DNA of 8,033 nucleotides from Cytophagales bacterium. Lineage in GTDB: Bacteria; Bacteroidota; Bacteroidia; Cytophagales; Amoebophilaceae. The DNA is taken from assembly GCA_022360235.1 (NCBI GenBank), contig JAKSDE010000385.1, positions 1-8,033 of the forward strand. The letters are read 5' to 3'. Shown piece by piece: positions 1 through 6,400 of the stretch. The notes below the pieces were generated by a model, which ran no database searches, had not been told where the DNA came from, and saw nothing but the letters and a program-made list of their open reading frames with translations. Position numbers and translations under genes: made by a program. How positions within the stretch are numbered: the first letter of the stretch is position 1; each line of letters opens with the position of its first letter.

Positions 1-53
1 AGCAGCAAGACAAGACATTTGAGGATAATAGGGAGGGTTGCTTTATGTTTCAT
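1..53 (-). CDS. Start of a third ankyrin-family lipoprotein gene (5' end only, runs off the left edge)
   Basis: An ATG at 53-51 opens a frame that stays open to the window edge and gives 17 residues, MKHKATLPIILKCLVLL, plus two bases of the next codon. These are identical to the first 17 residues of the complete gene that starts at 3469, and the DNA is identical over positions 1-59 versus 3417-3475. The start overlaps the stop of the upstream gene as ATGA (TGA at 52-50), typical of translational coupling. The visible part is the n-region and hydrophobic core of a signal peptide; the lipobox cysteine (residue 22 in the copy) lies outside the window. By analogy the rest is expected to be another ankyrin-repeat lipoprotein, but that cannot be seen. 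It could also be a short remnant left by duplication. Confidence 0.7.
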   Translation of the reverse strand, partial: MKHKATLPIILKCLVLL

Positions 54-59
54 GGTGAC
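1..59. repeat. Direct repeat copy 1: gene-start cassette, identical to 3417-3475
   Basis: Positions 1-59 match 3417-3475 at every base (offset 3416). The copy covers the start codon, the first 17 codons of a signal peptide and 6 bases upstream. Similarity continues with scattered differences to about position 100 (matching to about 3520), into the C-terminal codons of each preceding gene. The left limit is unknown because the window ends inside the repeat. Confidence 0.95.
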
Positions 60-3000
60 TTCTTCTCATAGTACTGTCGTAGCTTCTCTTTGAGCATGGC
101 TAAAATTTCGTTGATGGTGATTTTATTTGCTTGCTCTTCTTCACTTAAGGTGGTTTCTTCTCGTTCATCGAGTCTAGCTGCTTCTTCTAGCAAATAGCGA
201 ACAAACGTTTTACCCCTATTGTCGCGAATTTTCATAACTAATACCCATAACCAGGCTTGTTGCGCTGCTAAGTGTGCTGCTATCTGTTCAGCTACATTGT
301 GTGGGATGACTTGTTCGTTTTCAGGAAGTTTTCGTATTGCTTGGTATAGGCTGTCTGGCAAAAGCGTAGAATCACAGTTGGTTATTCTTTCTTCTATTTG
401 TATAGCAGGCCACCACGCTACTATCTCCTTAGCTAGCCTATAGTTGCCTGCTTTGATGGCTGTATGGAGAGGGGTAGCTCCTTTACAATCTTGTAGTTTG
501 ATGGTGGCACCTTTTGCTAAGAGCATCTTTGTTATTTCTCTTTCTCCCCTTTTGGCTGCCCAGTGCAAGGGGGTGGTTTTACACCTATAGTCTATTTTGT
601 TAATATCCTCACCATTATTCAGTAAGACTTCTACTACCTTTTTGTACCCCATTGTAATTGCACGGCACATGACCACCTTTCCCACCCCATTATAATATAG
701 ATGGGGGTCTTTCAACGCTTCATATCTAACTTTTTCATATGCTTGAAACAATTTTATTAGTTCCTCATTTGAGCCTGCTTTCTGCAAGGGGGTTTCATGG
801 TACTCTCCATCTCTAGCATTAACCAACTCACTATAGCACAGCAGTAAAGCTACCATCTCTTTTCGATTATATTCGACAGCTCTATGCAAGGAGGACATAC
901 CTTTACTATCTTCTTTAAAAGTATGCGCTCCATAGCTCAGCAGTAAAGCTGCTATCTCTATTCGGTCAAGTCTGACAGCTGTATGCAAAGGGTATTCACT
1001 GTTCTGGTATTCATCAGCAAAACTTCCCTGTCTCAGTAGTAAAGCTACTATGTCTTTTTGACCAGCTAAGACAGCTTTCTGCAAAGGGGTTTCACCGTCC
1101 TGATATCTTTTATTAGCATCCGCTCCATGGTTCAGTAGTAAATCTGCCATGTCTTTTTGACCAGCTAAGACAGCTTTCTGCAAAGGGGTCTTACCGTCCT
1201 GATATTTTACTTCAGTATCTGCTCTATGGCTCAGTAGTAAATCTGCCATGTCTTTTTGATCAGCTACGACAGCTTTCTGCAAGGGGGTTTCATCGTCCTG
1301 ATACCTTTCATTAGCATCCGTTCCATGGCTCAGCAGTAAAGCTGCTATTTCTTTTCGGTCAAGTTCGACAGCGGTATGCAAGGGGGTTTTGGCCCGATAT
1401 CTTTTATCAACATTTGCTCCCTGTCTCAGCAGTGAATCTATTATGTATTTTTGATCAGGGCAGATTGCTTTCTGCAAGGGGGTCGCATCGGCCTCGTATT
1501 TTTCATAAATCTTCGAAATCTTCGCCTCATGGCTCCGTAGTAAATCTGCTATTTCTTTTCGGTCAAGTTCGACAGCTTTCTGCAAAGGGGTCGCATCGCC
1601 CTCATATTCTGCATTAGCATCCGCTCCATGTTTCAGCAGTAAATCTGCTATCTCTATTTGGTCAAGTTCGATAGTTTTCTGCAAAAGGGTTTCACCGTCC
1701 TGATATTTTGCATTAGCATCCGCTCCATAGCTCAGCAACAAAGCTGCCCTGTCTTTTTGATCAGCTAAGACAGCTTTCTGCAAAAGGGTTTCACCGTCCT
1801 GATATTTTGCATTAGCATCCGCTCCATAGCTCAGCAGTAAATCTGCTATCTCTATTTGGTCAAGTTCGATAGTTTTCTGCAAAAGGGTTTCATCGTCCTG
1901 ATATCTTTCATTAGGATTTGCTCTATAGCTCAGCAACAAAGCTGCCATGTCTTTTCGATCAGCTAAGACAGCTTTCTGTAAAGGGGTTTCACCGTCCTGA
2001 TATTTTGCATTAGCATCCGCTCCATAGCTCAGCAGTAAATCTGCTATCTCTACTCGGTCAAGTTCGACAGCTTTCTGCAAAGGGGTTTCATCGTCCTCAT
2101 ATCTTTCATTAGCATTTGCTCCCTGTCTCAGCAGTGAATCTGCCCTGTTTTTTTGATTAAAGTAGACTGCTTTATGCAACTGGTATTTTTCAAGCGTCTT
2201 CGCTTCATGGCTCCGTAGTAAATCTGCTATTTCTTTTCGGTCAAGTTCGACAGCTTTCTGCAAAGGGGTCGCACCGTCCTTATCTTTATCATAAGTCCTC
2301 GCTTCCTGTCTCAGCAGTAAAGCTACTATCTCTATTCGATTATATTCGGCAGCTCTATGCAAGGGTGTTTCCTCTTTCCCATTTTTTACATTAACACTCG
2401 CTTCATGTTGTAAAAGTAATTTTACCACCTCTCGGTGGCCCATCTCTGCAGCCCGGTGCAAAGGGGTGCAGCCCTCATTATCTGTAGTATTGACCTCGGC
2501 TCCGCTGTTGAGCAATGTTTCTACTGACCGTTTATCGCCCTGCCAAGCTGCTTGATAGAGTAGGGTACAGCCTTGTTTGTCTTTTTGGTTGACGTCAAAG
2601 CTATGTTCTGTTAGTGTTTTTATTAATGCACTCCTTCCTTGCTGTGCTAAGGTGTATAGTATAGCCCGCCTCAGTTGTACTTTGAGCGCTTGCATAACGT
2701 CTTTTAAAGGGAGTGAGGTGTACTGTTCATTGGCTGCGGCGATAAGCCGAGCGGATTCTCCTGTTTCGGTTTCGTCCAGTGCACTGACATCGGCGCCATG
2801 ATTTAGTAATAACACGGCTACTTCGGAGTGGCCATACTTTGTAGCCCAGTGCAAGGGGGTGTAGCCCCAACTATTTTTTTTATCGACCTTTGCGCCGTGT
2901 TGTAAAAGTAATTTTGCCACCGAGAGGTGGCCCTCCTTTGCTGCCAGGTGCAAGGAAGTGCCCCACAACCTCTCTTTTTTATTGACCTTTGCGCCATGTT

Positions 3001-3469
3001 GTAAAAGTAATTTTGCCACCTTTCGGTGGCCCTTCATTGCTGCCCAATGCAAGGGAGTGTTTCCCCCATTATCTGTAGCATTGACGTTAGCGTCACTTTT
3101 TTCTACTAATAACACGGCTACTTTGTGGTGTCCGTACTTCGCAGCCAGGTGTAAGGGAGTGCTTCCCCCATTATCTGTGGCATTGACCTCGGCTCCGCTG
3201 TTGAGCAATGTTTCTACTAACAGTGTATCGCCCTGCAAAGCTGCCCTAAGAAGATCAGTTCTGAGTTTTGAGTTCTGAGTTTCGAGTTTCGAGTTCTGAG
3301 TTTTGAGTTCTGAGTTTCGAGTTTCGAGCAGTGCTCTGGAGGCAGCTTTATCTTTTCCTCCTCCTTGCGCCATTTTGGCAACGCCTTCTTCCCTTTTGTG
3401 CTTACAGGCTAGCATGAGCAGCAAGACAAGACATTTGAGGATAATAGGGAGGGTTGCTTTATGTTTCAT
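50..3469 (-). CDS. Giant ankyrin-repeat lipoprotein, 1139 aa
   Basis: Residues 1-21 form a signal peptide (basic MKHK start, hydrophobic core LVLLLML) followed by Cys22 in the context MLAC, a plausible lipobox, so the protein is probably lipid-anchored. After a Lys/Glu/Gly-rich linker, Leu48, 55, 62 and 69 sit at exact seven-residue spacing in a segment encoded by a 7-bp microsatellite. Canonical ankyrin repeats (TPLHxAAxxGHxxVxxLLL) run from about 73 to 232 and about 268 to 395, separated by a non-repeat stretch (233-267). Residues 401-892 are about 15 near-identical 33-residue repeats with TPLQ in place of TPLH and LD or AD in place of the usual helix-turn glycine. TPLH repeats return at about 966 and 999. 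The last 100 residues (about 1035-1139) are a charged helical tail I do not recognise. The start is supported by the signal peptide and by the identical start of the next gene. It lies 23 bp behind the upstream gene's stop and overlaps the next gene by 4 bp. A role as exported or surface host-interaction protein is inference. Confidence 0.93.
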   Translation of the reverse strand: MKHKATLPIILKCLVLLLMLACKHKREEGVAKMAQGGGKDKAASRALLETRNSELKTQNSKLETQNSKLRTDLLRAALQGDTLLVETLLNSGAEVNATDNGGSTPLHLAAKYGHHKVAVLLVEKSDANVNATDNGGNTPLHWAAMKGHRKVAKLLLQHGAKVNKKERLWGTSLHLAAKEGHLSVAKLLLQHGAKVDKKNSWGYTPLHWATKYGHSEVAVLLLNHGADVSALDETETGESARLIAAANEQYTSLPLKDVMQALKVQLRRAILYTLAQQGRSALIKTLTEHSFDVNQKDKQGCTLLYQAAWQGDKRSVETLLNSGAEVNTTDNEGCTPLHRAAEMGHREVVKLLLQHEASVNVKNGKEETPLHRAAEYNRIEIVALLLRQEARTYDKDKDGATPLQKAVELDRKEIADLLRSHEAKTLEKYQLHKAVYFNQKNRADSLLRQGANANERYEDDETPLQKAVELDRVEIADLLLSYGADANAKYQDGETPLQKAVLADRKDMAALLLSYRANPNERYQDDETLLQKTIELDQIEIADLLLSYGADANAKYQDGETLLQKAVLADQKDRAALLLSYGADANAKYQDGETLLQKTIELDQIEIADLLLKHGADANAEYEGDATPLQKAVELDRKEIADLLRSHEAKISKIYEKYEADATPLQKAICPDQKYIIDSLLRQGANVDKRYRAKTPLHTAVELDRKEIAALLLSHGTDANERYQDDETPLQKAVVADQKDMADLLLSHRADTEVKYQDGKTPLQKAVLAGQKDMADLLLNHGADANKRYQDGETPLQKAVLAGQKDIVALLLRQGSFADEYQNSEYPLHTAVRLDRIEIAALLLSYGAHTFKEDSKGMSSLHRAVEYNRKEMVALLLCYSELVNARDGEYHETPLQKAGSNEELIKLFQAYEKVRYEALKDPHLYYNGVGKVVMCRAITMGYKKVVEVLLNNGEDINKIDYRCKTTPLHWAAKRGEREITKMLLAKGATIKLQDCKGATPLHTAIKAGNYRLAKEIVAWWPAIQIEERITNCDSTLLPDSLYQAIRKLPENEQVIPHNVAEQIAAHLAAQQAWLWVLVMKIRDNRGKTFVRYLLEEAARLDEREETTLSEEEQANKITINEILAMLKEKLRQYYEKKSP
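794..2269 (-). repeat. Block of 99-nt ankyrin-type repeats with TPLQ motif
   Basis: About 15 tandem units, mostly 33 residues (99 nt), span residues 401-892 of the lipoprotein. The unit resembles T-P-L-Q-K-A-V-x-x-D-x-K-E-I-A-D-L-L-L followed by S-x-G-A-D-A-N and a YQDGE-type turn. Two versions alternate in part of the block (ELDRxEIADLL and LADxKDMAALL), giving a 198-nt superrepeat. Examples of exact identity are 1676-1737 with 1775-1836 (62 bases, offset 99) and 1633-1694 with 1831-1892 (62 bases, offset 198). A few units have insertions or lost residues, for example around residues 424-430 and 650-660. Confidence 0.93.
2490..2525. repeat. 36-bp direct repeat, copy at ankyrin residues about 316-327
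   Basis: Identical to 3183-3218. The spacing is 693 bases, exactly seven 99-nt ankyrin units. The surrounding codons are also alike (VETLLNSGAEVN in both). This suggests a seven-unit segmental duplication within the gene, after which the copies diverged. Confidence 0.9.
2917..2930. repeat. 14-bp palindromic element, inverted relative to sister copies
   Basis: CCACC-GAGA-GGTGG: a 5-bp stem with a 4-base loop inside an ankyrin repeat. The sister copies are 2425-2438 (loop TCTC) and 3016-3029 (loop TTTC), at the same place in other repeats. The copy here is the exact reverse complement of 2425-2438. On the coding strand it changes HRE (345-347) or HRK (148-150) to HLS (181-183). Confidence 0.8.
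3183..3218. repeat. 36-bp direct repeat, copy at ankyrin residues about 85-96
   Basis: Identical to 2490-2525, 693 bases away. It encodes the end of the first ankyrin unit after the heptad segment (VETLLNSGAEVN). Confidence 0.9.
3259..3328 (-). repeat. Heptanucleotide tandem repeat, 10 units, coding for a heptad segment
   Basis: Seventy bases are ten exact 7-mers of type TTCTGAG, TTTTGAG or TTTCGAG (plus strand; CTCAGAA, CTCAAAA, CTCGAAA on the coding strand). They form two perfect 35-bp copies, 3259-3293 and 3294-3328, each of five 7-mers in the same order. They encode residues 48-70 of the lipoprotein, giving leucines at 48, 55, 62 and 69. Because 7 and 3 share no factor, the array is stop-free in every frame, and the peptide period is seven residues. 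Changing the unit number by anything other than a multiple of three shifts the reading frame downstream. Confidence 0.97.
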
Positions 3470-3475
3470 GGTGAC
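3417..3475. repeat. Direct repeat copy 2: gene-start cassette, identical to 1-59
   Basis: Second copy of the 59-bp identical block, here forming the start of the 1139-aa lipoprotein gene. Flanking DNA on the upstream side (3476 to about 3520) resembles 60 to about 100, so the duplicated unit includes the end of the preceding gene as well as the start of the following one. Confidence 0.95.
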
Positions 3476-3480
3476 CTCTT
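3475..3480 (-). promoter_or_regulatory. Possible ribosome-binding site of the 1139-aa gene
   Basis: On the minus strand AAGAGG lies 5 bases before the ATG at 3469-3467, resembling a weak Shine-Dalgarno sequence. The equivalent place before the third gene (start at 53) reads AAGAAG, so the match is not conserved. If the host belongs to Bacteroidota, where such sites are often weak or absent, this could be chance. The 23-bp gap leaves no room for a full promoter, though one could lie inside the upstream gene. Confidence 0.35.
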
Positions 3481-3492
3481 CTTATAGTACTT

Positions 3493-6400
3493 TCAGCTTC
3501 TATTTTTGAGTATATTTACTATCTTTGTATATTCTAACATTTCTGCCCATTGCAAAGGGGTTTTCCCTGCTTTATCTTTTTCATCGAGCTTTGCCCCGCG
3601 TTCTAGAAGCAATGCTACGATATCCACACTGCCTCTCTGGACTGCCACATGTAAAGGAGTTCTGTCTTGGTAATCTTTTTCATAGAGGTCATCATCGCTC
3701 CTTATCAGTTTCTCTACAATAGAGCATCTCCCCAAGCTAATAGCCTGGTGTAAAAGGGGTAAATCACTCTTATCTTTTTTCTTGATATCGGCCCCATTGT
3801 CTAAAAGGTATGTAACGATAGCTACGTCATTCTTGAAGATAGCTTTATGCAAAGGCGTTTCCCTACTCTCGTTCTCCGCGTTGATGAGCCCCTTGGCTTT
3901 CTCTAGCAGTTTCTCTACGATGCCTTTGTAGCCCTGGTAGGCTGCTGAGTGCAAAGGCGTTTCCTTGCCATTATTTTCTGCATTGACCCTGGCGCCTTGG
4001 GCTATAAGTTCCGCTACAATTTCTTCGTGGCCCTGGTAGACTGCCAAGTGTAAAGGTGTTTCGCCATCCTTGTTCTTCTTATTGATGAGCTTGTCCTCTT
4101 CCTTTACCTCGCTGTCTTCCTTTTCTTTGGCTTCCTCTAGCAGTTTGTTTACGATGCCTTTATAGCCCTGGTAGGCCGCCCAGTGCAAAGGCGTTTCCCT
4201 GTCAATATTTTCTGCATCGACCCTGGCACCTTGTGCTATAAGTTCCGCTACAATTTTTTCGTCGCCCTGGTAGACCGCGCTGTGCAAGAGCGTTTCCCCT
4301 CCCCCATTCTTTGCTTGGTACTTCCCGCTGGCTGCTTTGTCTAGGGGCGTTCTTCCTTCCTTGTCTTTTGCGTAAGTACGAGCGCCACGGTCTAGAAGCA
4401 GGCGAATTACTTCTGAATACCCTCTACATACTTCACAGTTTGAATGTCCTTCATAACATACATCTCTTTTATGTTCTGTCCACCTAAGCGCTGCATTATG
4501 TAACGGGGTTCGGCCCCACCTATCTTTTACGCCAGTCTGGGCATCCTTTTTTAGAAGTAATTCTACAATGTTTGGTTTACCAAAGTAAGCTACCATGTGC
4601 AGGGGTGTTTGGAAGCCATCCCTACACGCTGTGGCATGGATATTAGCACCGCTCTCTGTCAGCTTTTTTACTAGCTCCTCATGGCCAAAATTGGCTACCA
4701 AGTACAACGGGGTTCTTCCATCCCAATCTCTTGTATGCCCGTTAGCCTTGCAAGTGTCTATGAGGTAAGTAACTATCTTTTCTTTCCTCCAAAACGCAGC
4801 GGTAGACAAGGAGGATGCTCCCGTAGAATAATTCACTACGTTCTCGACATTGTCTTCTTTTATCAGCAACTTCACTATCTCTTCATGACCTTGCTCAATT
4901 GCCTTGTACGGAGGTGTTTGACCCTTGTTGTTTATAGCATTGACATCAGCTTTTTCTTCTATAAGCTTTTTTACTATTGCTTCTTGACCTCCTGCTGCAG
5001 CCACATGTAAGGGCGTGTTACCCTCCTTATCTTTCTGTGCTACGCTATTGGAATCTTCGTTGATAATTTCATCCACTGCCTCTTCATCTCCTCGCAGTAC
5101 GGCGAAGTGAAGCCTTGTATAGTAGTAATTACCTGTGAGTATTTTTTGTACAGATGCCTTGTCTAGCTCTAGTTTACCTTTTGAGATTAAGCGGTACACG
5201 ATGTATAGCCCATTTTTCTCAGGTAGCTTTTGTTGAATGGCCTCTTCGGCGAGTTGTTCGTCTATCTTATTGTTTGCCTTGGTTAGTAAGGTGTCAAGTA
5301 CACATTCGCTCCCCTTCGCTACAGCCTCTTTAAAGGCATCTTTGATCGCTTGGTCATCTATTTTGTTGGCCTCGTCTAGTAAGACACCTACTATCGGTGC
5401 ATTATTCTGTGTTACGGCCTTTGTGAGGGCATTGCTGATCGCTTTGTCTTCTATTGTTACGTTTGGATATTTTTCCTTGTTCAGGAATTCGGCTATAAAA
5501 GTCTCCTCTTTGTCCGCTAATGCCTTCGTTACTGCTTCGGAGAAGGTCTCCGTTATATCACTTCCCTTTTCGTTGGCCTCGTCTAGTAAGATACCTACTA
5601 TCGGCGTATTATTCTGTGCTACGGCCTTTGTGAGGGCATCGTTGATCGCTTGGTCGCCTATTGTTACGTTTGGAGATTTTTTCTTGCTCAGGAAGGTCGT
5701 TACTAGCCCGATCTCCTCTTTGTCCGTTAATGCTCTCTCTACTGCTTTGGAGAAGGCCTCCGTTACATCACTTTTGTTTTCGTTGGCCTCGTCTAGTAAG
5801 ATACCTACTATCGGTGCATTATCCTTCGCTACGGCCTTTGTGAAGGCTTGGGTGATTGCTTCCTTCTCTAGCTTTCCATTCGCCTTGTTGAGGAGCGCTT
5901 TAACTACTTCCTCCCTCCTTTTTTCTACAGCCTTTCTCAACGCCTCTTTGATCGACTCCTTGCTTATCTTAGCAAGGCCCTTGTCTAGGAAGATCGTTAC
6001 TAGCTCGGTCTTAGCTTCGTCTCCTAAGGCTTTGCCTACCGCTTTGTTGAAAGAGGATGATACATCGGTATCCTTGAATCTGTCTAGCAAGGTGCCTACT
6101 ATCGGCGCATTATTCTGTGCTACGGCCTCTGTGAGGGCATCGTTGATAGCAGCACAATTCCTGATTTTTATCTTTCCACCATTTTCCTTACTAAGTAAGA
6201 TGCTGATGATAGTGGCACTTCCTTGCTCCCCGTATTTTTCTACTGCTTTGGAGAAGGCCTCCGTTATATCACTTCCCTTTTCGTTGGCCCCAGCTAGTAA
6301 GATACCTACTATCGGCGCATTATTCTGTGTTACGGCCTTTGTGAGGGCGTTGCTGATCGCTTGGTTGCCTATTGTTACGTTTGGATATTTTTTCTTGCTC

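Larger units (their letters stand above)
3496..5121 (-). repeat. Canonical ankyrin-repeat domain, about 16 units
   Basis: Residues about 948-1489 of the larger protein. TPLH or close variants occur at the first helix of most units (for example GNTPLHVAAAGG, RTPLHNAA, ETPLHLAV, RTPLHVAV), with I-V-x-x-L-L in the second helix and a G-A-x-V/I-x-A turn. One unit is shortened (near 1205-1220, RTPLDKAASGKYQ), and the last ends as KTPLQWAEMLEYTKIV just before the stop. Confidence 0.92.

Noticed and set aside
794..2269. CRISPR-like array (regularly spaced repeats about 99 nt apart)
   Set aside because: The units are contiguous coding repeats in one frame with no unique spacers, and they translate to ankyrin-type helices.
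3259..3328. True DNA-binding leucine zipper (bZIP-like)
   Set aside because: The protein has a lipoprotein signal peptide, and there is no basic DNA-binding region before the leucines; only an oligomerising heptad segment can be argued.
3470..3492. Promoter or terminator in the gap between the two large genes
   Set aside because: Only 23 bases, with no hairpin plus T-run and no room for a promoter; the sequence is better explained as the former end of the upstream coding frame.
2577..3509. Several short plus-strand frames of 65-110 codons
   Set aside because: All lie opposite the ankyrin genes, and their sequences are repeat shadows without independent start signals or domain features.
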